Assembly (NCBI GenBank): GCA_947631075.1
Contig: CANRJU010000075.1
Span: 1 to 10,318 of the forward strand
Source of the DNA: an uncultured Lachnospiraceae bacterium
Lineage (GTDB): Bacteria; Bacillota; Clostridia; Lachnospirales; Lachnospiraceae
Direction of reading: 5' to 3'
Length of the DNA: 10,318 nt
Shown: positions 1-7,595 of the stretch, in pieces
Layout of the letters: each line of letters opens with the position of its first letter
Position numbering within the stretch: the stretch's first letter is position 1
Made by a program: the position numbers and the translations under genes
Notes under the pieces: model-generated
The model's database searches: none
Told to the model about the DNA's origin: nothing
Seen by the model: the letters and a program-made list of their open reading frames with translations, nothing else

Positions 1-444
1 GATATTGGCTCCTGGACAGTGGATACCCTGAAGATTATTGACCGGGCGCCGGATGAATCAAGCAGCGGTTCCGATCCGAATGGGATTATTACCTGCATGC
101 GCAAGATTGACGAAGCCTGTGTACGCCGGATGAATACAAAGATTGATGAGTTTATGATTCGCGAGGTCATGATAAACGGCGATGCTAATCTTGACCGGGA
201 ATATATTGACATTATCAAGGGAGAGATTGAGAAGTACACAAGATCCATTTTCCGTATTATCGTGGAAAAAGGCATCAATGTAAAGACTACGCCAATCACT
301 TTTGTCGGCGGCGGAGCCAGCCTGATGAAAAAGTATGCGGGCCTGAACCAGCGCAATATTTCTTATATTGAGGATGTGAGGGCAAATGCGATTGGCTATG
401 AGACATTGGCAATGCTGTATCTTAGCCGGAAAAAAACAGCGTGA
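1..444 (+). CDS. parM: ParM/StbA-like plasmid-segregation actin (C-terminal part, 5' end outside window)
   Basis: The frame is open from base 1, so the gene begins upstream of the window; a GTG at position 19 is internal, not the start. The visible 147 residues begin with DIGSWTVDTLK, which matches the phosphate-2 loop (DxGxxT type) of actin-fold ATPases. Near residues 100-107 (window numbering) lies FVGGGASLM, the adenosine-binding motif of ParM/StbA-type proteins. Proteins of this family form nucleotide-driven filaments in the cytoplasm that push plasmid copies apart through a ParR-bound centromere. About 150-200 N-terminal residues are missing, judging from the usual family length of roughly 300-350. 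The next gene starts 13 bases after its stop and looks like the adaptor partner, which supports the call. A centromere (parC) is expected upstream, out of view. The exact subfamily (ParM or another Alp) cannot be decided from this fragment. Confidence 0.85.
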   Translation, partial: DIGSWTVDTLKIIDRAPDESSSGSDPNGIITCMRKIDEACVRRMNTKIDEFMIREVMINGDANLDREYIDIIKGEIEKYTRSIFRIIVEKGINVKTTPITFVGGGASLMKKYAGLNQRNISYIEDVRANAIGYETLAMLYLSRKKTA

Positions 445-457
445 GGAGTGAAAACGG

Positions 458-919
458 ATGGAGAAGAAGGAAGTTCGTCATGTGACTGTCCGTTTAAGCT
501 ATGATAATCCGGAACACATGAAGATAATGGGAATATTGGATGATCTGAATCTGTCAGTGCATAGGTCAAAGAATCAGTTTATCATCAATGCAATCGGTTA
601 TTATGTGGATATGCTGGAAAATGGGGATCTGACCAACGCAGCAGCAAAGAAATCGGAGGAAACCCGCTACATCACAGAGCAGACATTTGAGGAAGAACTG
701 TCAAAAATGAAAAGTGCGGTCCGTACAGAGATATACGAGGATATCATACGCTTTTTGGGGAGCGGTATGGTAATATCCAAAATGGGTTTTTCCGAGACGG
801 ACAGATTTCAGAAGAACGACAGGAGTGAGGCAGAGAAGGCAGAAGAAAATGTACCAGATACACTCAGCCGCTTTGATAATGTCATGCAGCATGTGATGGA
901 CTGGAGCGATGATGAATGA
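458..919 (+). CDS. ParR-like ribbon-helix-helix partition adaptor
   Basis: This 153-residue protein starts at an ATG preceded by a GAGGAG site (443-448 region) and follows the ParM-like gene by 13 bases. Its N-terminal 60 residues read as a ribbon-helix-helix domain: a short beta strand HVTVRLS, a helix after NPEHMKIMGILDDLN, and a second helix SKNQFIINAIGYYVDML. The remainder is charged and probably alpha-helical, as expected of a tail that contacts the ParM filament. By family analogy it would bind repeated centromere sites as dimers and cap or link the actin filament, and it may also repress its own operon. The function is inferred from position beside the actin gene plus the predicted fold; primary sequence in this family diverges quickly. 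It could alternatively be another small RHH regulator, but the operon order actin then RHH protein favours ParR. Confidence 0.7.
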   Translation: MEKKEVRHVTVRLSYDNPEHMKIMGILDDLNLSVHRSKNQFIINAIGYYVDMLENGDLTNAAAKKSEETRYITEQTFEEELSKMKSAVRTEIYEDIIRFLGSGMVISKMGFSETDRFQKNDRSEAEKAEENVPDTLSRFDNVMQHVMDWSDDE

Positions 920-933
920 ACCGGGAGGTGATC

Positions 934-951
934 ATGAGTATCAAAATTTAA
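934..951 (+). other. Possible five-codon leader ORF (MSIKI) with strong Shine-Dalgarno
   Basis: GGGAGGTGATC immediately precedes an ATG at 934, followed by four sense codons and TAA at 949-951. The ribosome site is at least as good as those of the real genes here. The ORF lies 43 bases before a terminator hairpin, the arrangement used by some attenuation leaders. It may equally be the remnant of a deleted gene start. No regulatory function can be shown from the sequence. Confidence 0.3.
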
Positions 952-991
952 TTAGGGAAGTCTGATACAGGCTCAGGCTTATGGGAAGAAG

Positions 992-1026
992 GGCATACCG
1001 ATGAAAGGCGTGCCTTTTTTCTTTTT
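992..1026 (+). terminator. Rho-independent terminator or attenuator between parR-like gene and surface-protein gene
   Basis: GGCATACC (992-999) pairs with GGCGTGCC (1007-1014) around a seven-base loop, with one A-C mismatch and one G-U pair. It is followed at once by TTTTTTCTTTTT (1015-1026). It would end transcription of the partition operon. Because no convincing promoter is visible between it and the next start at 1104, it might also act as an attenuator for the surface-protein gene. Confidence 0.7.
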
Positions 1027-1068
1027 CCGTGTTTTGTCGGACAGCATGGGGAAAGAGGAGGGATATAG

Positions 1069-1086
1069 ATGCCTGTGATAATATGA
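1069..1086 (+). other. Possible five-codon ORF (MPVII) directly before the surface-protein gene
   Basis: GAGGAGGG (about 1055-1062) sits at good spacing before an ATG at 1069, which reads five codons to a TGA at 1084-1086. The Shine-Dalgarno of the surface-protein gene (AAGGA, 1091-1095) begins just after this stop, so ribosomes ending here could re-initiate at 1104. Translational coupling is an inference; the short ORF itself is seen directly. Confidence 0.3.
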
Positions 1087-1103
1087 CAGAAAGGAATGAT
1101 GAT

Positions 1104-4100
1104 ATGAAATCAACAAAAAGAAAGCAGATTCTGGCCTTGTTTCTGGCAGCTGTTGTTGCATTGACTGCATTTGGGCAAAATGCTTCTGCTTTTGCGGCAG
1201 AATCGGACAGCTGGCAGGAAGAATCTAAACGGTATGATACAGGTGAAAAGTCAGATCCGGGAGAGGATGGACTCACAGCCGAGGATAGCCATGTTCTGGA
1301 AGATTCAGCCGGGGAAGAAGCTGCGCCGATGGTTGGAGAAGCAAGGGAAAATGAAGAACTTCCTTTATCAGCGGGCGAGATTGAGAGTATTCAGAGCAAT
1401 ACAGCTGCTTTTACCATTCATCTGGATGAAAACCAAGATGTGGAGATCATAGAAAATGGCGTTGATCCGGAGAATGGGGATGAAGGAGATAATGGCAGTG
1501 GCACTGCAAAAGATTCCGTGGAGGAGATTGAAACAGAGCCAGCGGATACATCAAAAAGCAGTATTTTAGAGAAAATAGGAGACTTTTTTGTATCTGCTGC
1601 CTCTATCGCCATGCCGGGGGTGACGGCACGGGCGGCTGAAAAGGATAAGGACAGCATGAAGGTAGCCTATTCCGGTTATGCAAGCTATTGTGGTCATAGA
1701 ATGGGAATTAAGTATATATCCGAATCTGGCGATTATAAGAACCATCTTGTTTATTGTATGGACATGCACAAAAATACAACAAATGGAACGGTCACTTCTG
1801 GCGGCAAGATCAAGGCGCAGATTACCTTCTGTCTTGTCAACGGCGCTCGGAAACTGGGAGGGAAATGCCATACAGATAAGTATTCCTCCGGTTCTGCTGA
1901 TGCGGATTATTTTATTACCAGTGCGGCAATCCATGTATTGAACGGAGAGGTCAAGCTGTCGTATTACAATGACGGAAGCGGCGTCTACAAGAATATCGAG
2001 CAGATGGTATCGGATGCCAAAAATCTGAATAAGAGCGAGTACAATCTGGAAACAGGTCTTACCAAGAGCATTTCTTATAAGATTTCGCCCAAAATAACGG
2101 AGTGGAAAGAGGTTTCAGAGGGACTTTACCGTTCTTCTGAAAAATTCGTGAGGACAAAATCAGGAAGCATCACGGAAGTAAAGTATGTGATTACCGGAGT
2201 GCCGTCAGGGCTTACCACTGGTGAGATCAAGAAAGACTCCTCGGATATTGTGGACGAGGGAGACTTGAAAAAGTATGATGTCTGCGTGGCACAGACAGAC
2301 GCAGATAAGGAATCTTCCAATTTTTATCTGTACTGCAATGAGAAGGCTATGACAAAGATTCTTGATAAGAAAAGCACGGTCAAGGTACAGGCAAAAGCCT
2401 ACTCCAATGAAAAGGGCGGAAGGAAGTGGACGCCTTCTGTTGTATCACAGCAGAAGATTACCTTTTTGGAGGAATTTACGCCGGTATCGGAAAAGGCTGT
2501 CGTAAAAGTGACATCTGAATATAAGCCAGGCAGTTTTTCATTCCAGAAAACAGATAAATTTAACAAGCAGCCTATTCCGGGGGCGACTTATTATCTGTAT
2601 GAAGATAAAGACTGTGATGATGTTCTTTGTGAGATGGTATCCAGCGATACATCTCCGGGACTATATGGGACGGATGTCCAGTCGCTTACACAGGATACCT
2701 ATTACCTGAAAGAAATTGATAGTCCAGAAGGGTACGAATTGGATGATACGGTATATGAGATCAGTTCGGATTATTTTACTATTTACGATTCAAAAGGAGA
2801 GGTGACGAAAAAACCGGCGAAAACCTTTACTCATGAGGAGTATCCAGAACCGGCAGGCGTGATTATCAACAAAAAGGATTCCTTTTCACAGACAGAGATC
2901 AAGAATGCCGGCTTTGCCGTATTTGATGATGCGGCTTGCACAAAGAGGACTGTCATGGATGAGGAACGGAATCCGGTTCAGGTTCCCGTTTTCTACTATG
3001 ATGAGGACTTGGGTGGCGCCATGTCAGAGAAGTTCATGATAATGCAGGATACCTATTATGTCAAAGAGGTCGAGATACCGGAGGGATATAAGGAGTCAGG
3101 AACAGTGTGGGAAGTCCAGCCCAAAAAAGGAGATGTGGTGCAGCTTAATGTGGAAAATACGCCGATCCGCTGTGATATAACTGCGGACAAGAAAGACAGC
3201 GAGACAGGAGAGGAGGCACAGGGTGATGCGGCGTTAGAGGGCGCAACCTATGGCCTGTATGCGGCAGAAGATATTCAGTATCCTGACGGAAGCGGAATTG
3301 TGACCTATAAATCTACAGATCCGGTCACATCTTCTAAAGGGACTGATTTTCAGTTTATGGAAGTTCCTGCGGCAAAGGATACGCTGTTAGCGACAGTCAA
3401 GACGGATAAGGATTCCGGCTTTGCTTTTGGAAATCTCTACTATGGCAATTATTATGTCAAAGAGGTTGAAGCGAGCGAGGGTTATCTTTTGGACAGCACA
3501 GTGTACGACATTAAATTCCGGGAAGCGCAAAATGTCCATCAGGACATCAGCCTGACAAGGGGAGTGAAAGAGACCGTAAAGAAACAGCCATTTGAGATTA
3601 TCAAGGTATCGACCGATGGAGAAAGCGATGAGACAGAAAAGGTGGCGGAGGCAGAATTTACGGTAAAGCTCAAGTCAGATATTGACAGGGATGGATGGGA
3701 GAAAGCAGAAGTTTATGATACGCTTGTGACGGATGAGAATGGATATGCAAAATCCATAGACCTTCCCTATGGAACATATCTCGTAAAAGAGACAAAGGTT
3801 CCAAAGGATTTGTATAAGACAGACGATTTTACGGTGACGGTCACGGAAGATAGCCGGAAACCGCAGCCTTGGAAGATATTAAACGATGCTCCATTCAAGG
3901 CATACATCCGTCTTGTCAAGAAAGACAAGGAGAGCGGGGAGACGGTGCTGTTATCCGGCGTGACATTTAAGATTAAAAAAGCCGGTTCAGATTCCTTTGT
4001 CGAACAGAAAGTGGGAGACAAAATGATCAGTGAGTTTGTAACGGACGAAACTGGCACAGTGACCACTCCGCTGAAATTAAAGCATGGGGAGTACGAGGCG

Positions 4101-5765
4101 ACAGAGATTACAGCGCCAGAAGGATATCTTCTCACAAAAGAAAGCGTGCCGTTTACCGTTACTAAAGAAGGAGCCGTGGAAGTGCTGGAGGATAAGGACG
4201 GCGATCCGGTCATTACCGTGGAAATTGAAAACCAGCCGGTAAAGGGGAGCGTCACCATCCACAAGGAAGGGGAAGTTTTATCTGGTGCGGAATATGATAC
4301 CATTATTGACCGTATTCTTACGGCAGTGACAGGAGACAACCGCAGTGTCCGGTTTCAGTATGAGGAAACGCCTCTTTCCGGGGCGGTATATCATTTGATT
4401 GCCGATGAAGATATTTATACGCCTGACCACCAGAAGGACGGGGAAGGAAACCGAAAGCTGGCAGTAGTTGGCGGAGTGCCGGCAACACAGGGCGCGGTAG
4501 TTGCCGTACTCACCACAGATGAAAACGGGGAGGCTTCTGCGTCAGATCTGCCTCTTGGAAAGTACCGCATTGAAGAAGTGCAGGCGCCGGAAGGATTTGT
4601 CTTAGATAAGGAGGCGAAGCAGATTGAGCTTACTTATGCCGATGACCACACAGAGATTGTATATGAAAACGCAGAGCTTGCAGATGAGAGGGTAAAGACG
4701 GAACTTTCTTTGATAAAAAGGAACTCTGTCAATGAGGTGCCGGTCGCAGGAGCTATATATGGCGTTTATGCAACAGCAGACATTGTCTCAAAAGATGGAG
4801 AAGTCCTTGTGGAAGCAGACAGCCTGATTGAATCGGCTGAAACGGACGAGGAGGGGAAAGCGGTCTTTGAAGCAGATCTTCCCCTTGGCAGATATTATGT
4901 GAAAGAGATTGAAACTGCACCGGGATATCTGGTGGATGAAAGTGAATATGAGGCTGACTTCACATATTCGGATGCAGAACAGGCGTTTATCCAGAAAGAG
5001 ATTGAAGTGTCTGAAATCCCGATTATTGTCGAGGTTTCAAAATCGGATATGACAACTGGAAAGGAAATCAAGGGTGCGAAACTGGAAATCCTTGATGAAT
5101 ACGGAGATGTCTATGCGTCATGGACGACGGACGGCACGCCGTATACATTAAATGCCATCCCGGCGGGCAGCTATACGCTGAGGGAGACATTTGCGCCGTA
5201 TGGGTATCTGATCGCGAATGAAGCATCGTTTACTGTAAGGGAAGAAAAGTCTGCCGATGGAAGTCCCAAAATCCAGAAGGTATCTATGACAGATGAGAGG
5301 GTGAAAGGCTATATTGAAATCTATAAAACGGACAGTGATACGAAAAAAGCGATCAAGGGCGCTGTCTTTGAGATTCGGGACGAGAAGAACCATGTTATCC
5401 AGAAGCTAGAGACAGACCGGAACGGTTACGCAAAGTCAAGGCAGTTAGACATCTGTACTTATAAAGATAACGGCGGCTTTGAACAGGATATTCCGTATAT
5501 TGTAGTTGAGACAAAAGCAGCAGACGGATACATTCTGGATGAAAAGGAGCATAGGGTAACAATTCAGTATGATGACAGTGCAGCGGAGCCGGTAACATAT
5601 CAGCTTCATGTCACTAACAAGCCCAAAGAGCCTAAACTTCCACAGACAGGCGGAGACTATAAGCCATGGATGTTCGGCCTGGCTGGCGGGGCATTTATCC
5701 TAAGCGGAATCATTCTGTATTTCTTCCGAAAAAGAAAGAGGTTAGGGTTCCGAAACAAGAACTAA
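1104..5765 (+). CDS. LPXTG-anchored surface adhesin with thioester-like domain and nine SpaA/Cna-B repeats
   Basis: The start at 1104 is chosen because AAGGA lies 8 bases upstream and it opens a signal peptide (MKSTKRK, a hydrophobic stretch, then ASAFA-AES); the upstream GTG at 1029 has no such support. The 1553-residue product has an acidic linker (about 33-180), a thioester-like domain (about 185-290; Cys218 in YCMD, TSAAIH at 272-277), an unassigned region to about 475, and nine SpaA/Cna-B-type domains (about 477-1500). Most repeats show an early Lys strand (QKTD, KKDSETGE, VKKDKESGE, YKTD), and several end in an E-box such as KEIDSPEGY or TEITAPEGY. Such Lys/Glu pairs usually support intramolecular isopeptide bonds. 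The end is LPQTG (1512-1516), a membrane helix and RKRKR, a sortase signal. No YPK pilin motif was seen, so a monomeric wall adhesin is more likely than a polymerised pilus. Its ligand is unknown. It lies between terminators within an otherwise DNA-processing element. Confidence 0.9.
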   Translation: MKSTKRKQILALFLAAVVALTAFGQNASAFAAESDSWQEESKRYDTGEKSDPGEDGLTAEDSHVLEDSAGEEAAPMVGEARENEELPLSAGEIESIQSNTAAFTIHLDENQDVEIIENGVDPENGDEGDNGSGTAKDSVEEIETEPADTSKSSILEKIGDFFVSAASIAMPGVTARAAEKDKDSMKVAYSGYASYCGHRMGIKYISESGDYKNHLVYCMDMHKNTTNGTVTSGGKIKAQITFCLVNGARKLGGKCHTDKYSSGSADADYFITSAAIHVLNGEVKLSYYNDGSGVYKNIEQMVSDAKNLNKSEYNLETGLTKSISYKISPKITEWKEVSEGLYRSSEKFVRTKSGSITEVKYVITGVPSGLTTGEIKKDSSDIVDEGDLKKYDVCVAQTDADKESSNFYLYCNEKAMTKILDKKSTVKVQAKAYSNEKGGRKWTPSVVSQQKITFLEEFTPVSEKAVVKVTSEYKPGSFSFQKTDKFNKQPIPGATYYLYEDKDCDDVLCEMVSSDTSPGLYGTDVQSLTQDTYYLKEIDSPEGYELDDTVYEISSDYFTIYDSKGEVTKKPAKTFTHEEYPEPAGVIINKKDSFSQTEIKNAGFAVFDDAACTKRTVMDEERNPVQVPVFYYDEDLGGAMSEKFMIMQDTYYVKEVEIPEGYKESGTVWEVQPKKGDVVQLNVENTPIRCDITADKKDSETGEEAQGDAALEGATYGLYAAEDIQYPDGSGIVTYKSTDPVTSSKGTDFQFMEVPAAKDTLLATVKTDKDSGFAFGNLYYGNYYVKEVEASEGYLLDSTVYDIKFREAQNVHQDISLTRGVKETVKKQPFEIIKVSTDGESDETEKVAEAEFTVKLKSDIDRDGWEKAEVYDTLVTDENGYAKSIDLPYGTYLVKETKVPKDLYKTDDFTVTVTEDSRKPQPWKILNDAPFKAYIRLVKKDKESGETVLLSGVTFKIKKAGSDSFVEQKVGDKMISEFVTDETGTVTTPLKLKHGEYEATEITAPEGYLLTKESVPFTVTKEGAVEVLEDKDGDPVITVEIENQPVKGSVTIHKEGEVLSGAEYDTIIDRILTAVTGDNRSVRFQYEETPLSGAVYHLIADEDIYTPDHQKDGEGNRKLAVVGGVPATQGAVVAVLTTDENGEASASDLPLGKYRIEEVQAPEGFVLDKEAKQIELTYADDHTEIVYENAELADERVKTELSLIKRNSVNEVPVAGAIYGVYATADIVSKDGEVLVEADSLIESAETDEEGKAVFEADLPLGRYYVKEIETAPGYLVDESEYEADFTYSDAEQAFIQKEIEVSEIPIIVEVSKSDMTTGKEIKGAKLEILDEYGDVYASWTTDGTPYTLNAIPAGSYTLRETFAPYGYLIANEASFTVREEKSADGSPKIQKVSMTDERVKGYIEIYKTDSDTKKAIKGAVFEIRDEKNHVIQKLETDRNGYAKSRQLDICTYKDNGGFEQDIPYIVVETKAADGYILDEKEHRVTIQYDDSAAEPVTYQLHVTNKPKEPKLPQTGGDYKPWMFGLAGGAFILSGIILYFFRKRKRLGFRNKN

Positions 5766-5783
5766 ATAGCGGACAATGACGAA

Positions 5784-5810
5784 AGAGCGCAGAATCTGCG
5801 CTTTTATTAT
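5784..5810 (+). terminator. Rho-independent terminator after surface-protein gene
   Basis: A perfect stem AGCGCAG (5786-5792) and CTGCGCT (5796-5802) closes a three-base loop. The flanking A/G bases extend it by pairing into the U run, and CTTTTATTAT follows. It lies about 20 bases after the adhesin stop codon and should separate that gene from the downstream operon. Confidence 0.8.
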
Positions 5811-5820
5811 GCGGAGACGG

Positions 5821-5849
5821 GGATGGGGGCAGGCTTGTCTGCACCATCC
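5821..5849 (+). promoter_or_regulatory. Imperfect hairpin upstream of the DUF5688 gene
   Basis: GGATGG (5821-5826) pairs with CCATCC (5844-5849), and GCAG (5829-5832) pairs with CTGC (5839-5842), with a small internal bulge and a six-base loop. A short dyad GCGGTCCGC follows at 5852-5860. The structure lies 44 bases before the next start and has no U tract, so it is not a terminator. It could be an RNA leader fold or an operator. No consensus promoter was convincing in this 127-base gap. Confidence 0.3.
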
Positions 5850-5892
5850 GAGCGGTCCGCAGCATTATCATTAAAGAAATGAGGTAAAGATT

Positions 5893-6894
5893 ATGATGGA
5901 TTATGCAACATTTAAGACAGTGGTAGAGAAGTCGCTTCTTAGTTATCTCCCCAAAGAGTTTAAGAACGCAAAAATGGAGATAAAATCAGTGACAAAAATA
6001 AACCAAGTACAGGATGCAGTAGTAATCTGGCCAGACAAGACGAGCAGTCAGGCGGCGACTTTTTATCTGGGGCAGATGTACGAGCAGTATCAAGCCTTCG
6101 GCGACTTAGAAGAAGTATTTCGGGCAGTGTCAAGAGCTTGCGCGGCCAATATAGATAAAATAAAAAATATTTCTTTGCCGGATATTACAAAAGAATATGT
6201 GGGAGAAAACGTCGTCATGATGATGATCAACACAGAAAGCAACCAGAAACTCTTGGAAAATACGCCGCACAGGGAAATCAACGACTGTTCGGTTATCTAC
6301 CGCCTTATTTTAGAAAAAGACGATACAGGGTTTCATTCTGTCATAGTAAGTAATTCAATGGCGGAAATGGCAGGGATGGACGAGCAGGAATTATTCCTTA
6401 AAGCGGCAGAAAATACCAAAAGGATTCTTCCGGCAGATATTAAGCCGATGTATCAGGTCATTCTGGGGATGATTATGGGTGAAAAAAATTGGAAAGAGCC
6501 TACAGAAGCATTGGTAAAAGAGATAATACCGGAGAATGAAATGATAGTTGTTTCAAATACGCTTGGAATAGATGGGGCTGTCCAGATGCTCTATGATGAA
6601 AATCTCCAAAAGGTCGCGGAACTGGTTAAGGATGATCTCTATATTCTTCCTTCATCCATCCATGAAGTGGTCTGTGTGCCCGCCAGCAAGGGAAAACCGG
6701 AAGAACTTGCGGAAATGGTGCAGGATATCAACATGAAATTTATCCGTCCGGAGGAACGGCTTTCCAACCAGGTCTACCACTATGATAAGGAATTAAGAAA
6801 ACTGACCATGGCAACGGAAACGCCGAATAGGCGGGTTGACGACATTGTTGCGGAAACTCCGCTGCTTTATGGGGAAAAGGAGCAGAGAAGATAA
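5893..6894 (+). CDS. DUF5688 family protein of unknown function
   Basis: This 333-residue protein starts at the first of two adjacent ATGs, with GAGGT seven bases upstream. The opening (MMDYATFKTVVEKSLLSYLPKEFKNAKMEI), a middle segment that includes YRLILEKDDTG, the ILPSSIHEVVCVP stretch, and the end DDIVAETPLLYGEKEQ match my recollection of DUF5688 proteins common on Lachnospiraceae mobile elements. It has no signal peptide or membrane helix, so it is probably cytoplasmic. The segment from about residue 200 (GLGMIMGE-like region to NTLGIDGAVQMLYDENLQ) resembles the general look of a regulatory or peptidase-like fold, but no catalytic motif can be pointed to. It is the first gene after a terminator, followed 10 bases later by a 41-residue ORF, and so likely heads the operon. 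The function is unknown; the family assignment comes from recognition and was not searched. Confidence 0.75.
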   Translation: MMDYATFKTVVEKSLLSYLPKEFKNAKMEIKSVTKINQVQDAVVIWPDKTSSQAATFYLGQMYEQYQAFGDLEEVFRAVSRACAANIDKIKNISLPDITKEYVGENVVMMMINTESNQKLLENTPHREINDCSVIYRLILEKDDTGFHSVIVSNSMAEMAGMDEQELFLKAAENTKRILPADIKPMYQVILGMIMGEKNWKEPTEALVKEIIPENEMIVVSNTLGIDGAVQMLYDENLQKVAELVKDDLYILPSSIHEVVCVPASKGKPEELAEMVQDINMKFIRPEERLSNQVYHYDKELRKLTMATETPNRRVDDIVAETPLLYGEKEQRR

Positions 6895-6904
6895 GGAGAC
6901 ATGG

Positions 6905-7030
6905 ATGGACAGGAAAGAGATTGAAGTAGAGGACATCCGGGAATTGATCAGGCTGATTGAGGAAATACCGGAGGGAACTATGTTAGAAATCCCATTTTTA
7001 GAGGAGGAGTCAGAAGATGAAAGACAGTGA
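6905..7030 (+). CDS. Small acidic protein (41 aa), unknown function
   Basis: The start at 6905 is chosen because AGGAG (6894-6898) lies six bases upstream. A longer frame from a TTG at 6836 or an ATG at 6869 would run back inside the DUF5688 gene. The product is very acidic: 16 of 41 residues are Asp or Glu, mostly in an amphipathic-looking helix (VEDIRELIRLIEEI) and a tail EEESEDERQ. It overlaps the RadC-type gene by 14 bases, which suggests translational coupling. Small acidic proteins of this kind may be partners or DNA mimics, but nothing here shows either. The ribosome site and overlap support that it is translated. Confidence 0.6.
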   Translation: MDRKEIEVEDIRELIRLIEEIPEGTMLEIPFLEEESEDERQ

Positions 7031-7595
7031 TTTTCAGCTGGATGTGGTAGCTGTCAGGCTTGTTAAAGACTCCCCTATTTATTCTTCAGTAAAAATAAGT
7101 GATCCGAAGTCAGCAATAAAGGCAATGGGAGAAGTTTTGAAAGATTTGGACAGGGAGGTTTTAGGAATCATTAACCTGAAAGCGGACGACACGCCGATTA
7201 ACTGCCATATCGCCAGCGTTGGAAGTCTGGATGCCTCTTTGGCAGAGCCGAGGGAAATGCTCAAGGCAGCCATTTTGTCAAATGCAGCCAATATGATTAT
7301 GATACACAATCATCCCAGCGGCGATATTATGCCATCAGAACCGGATATCCGTATTACAGACAGAATGGCAAAAGTGTGTTCATTGATTGGAATTCCGTTA
7401 TTAGACCATGTCATTGTCGGCGGAGACAATACAAGATATTTCAGTTTTCAAGAAAAGGGGATGGTGCGGTACATGTCAATGTTAGAATATGAAACGGATA
7501 TGGAGAAAATCCAGCTAGGACGGGTAGCAGAGAGGAGCGGTGGCGATGGACAGGAGGTTTACGGACGAGGAACTTCGGATGGCAAAAGGCGTTGA
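7017..7595 (+). CDS. RadC-type JAB/JAMM domain protein
   Basis: This 192-residue protein carries the full JAMM zinc-hydrolase signature: Glu47 (DREVLGIINL), His97 and His99 in HNHPSGD, Ser107 and Asp110 in PSEPD. The order and spacing match the RadC family. It lacks the N-terminal helix-hairpin-helix region of chromosomal RadC, as is usual for short versions on mobile elements. Despite the historical name, a DNA-repair role for RadC is not established; mobile-element copies are often found near anti-restriction or DNA-processing genes. GAGGAG just upstream drives the ATG at 7017, inside the end of the acidic small gene. The C-terminal tail after about residue 165 is polar and reads through the start of the next gene, giving a 50-base overlap. 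The family call is firm; the biochemical role is not. Confidence 0.9.
   Translation: MKDSDFQLDVVAVRLVKDSPIYSSVKISDPKSAIKAMGEVLKDLDREVLGIINLKADDTPINCHIASVGSLDASLAEPREMLKAAILSNAANMIMIHNHPSGDIMPSEPDIRITDRMAKVCSLIGIPLLDHVIVGGDNTRYFSFQEKGMVRYMSMLEYETDMEKIQLGRVAERSGGDGQEVYGRGTSDGKRR

Noticed and set aside
1002..1079. Short ORF MKGVPFFFFRVLSDSMGK in the leader
   Set aside because: It starts in the terminator loop, has no ribosome site, and its Phe run is only the T tract translated.
1029..1103. Longer surface-protein start at GTG 1029
   Set aside because: It has no ribosome site, begins right after the terminator T tract, and would bury the signal peptide 25 residues inside the protein.
3767..4339. 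190-residue ORF on the minus strand inside the surface-protein gene
   Set aside because: It lies entirely within a clear coding gene, has low-complexity Ser/Val/Thr-rich content typical of antisense shadows, and shows no domain.
6836..6904. N-terminal extension of the small acidic protein
   Set aside because: The start would be a TTG within the DUF5688 gene without a ribosome site; the ATG at 6905 has AGGAG at proper spacing.
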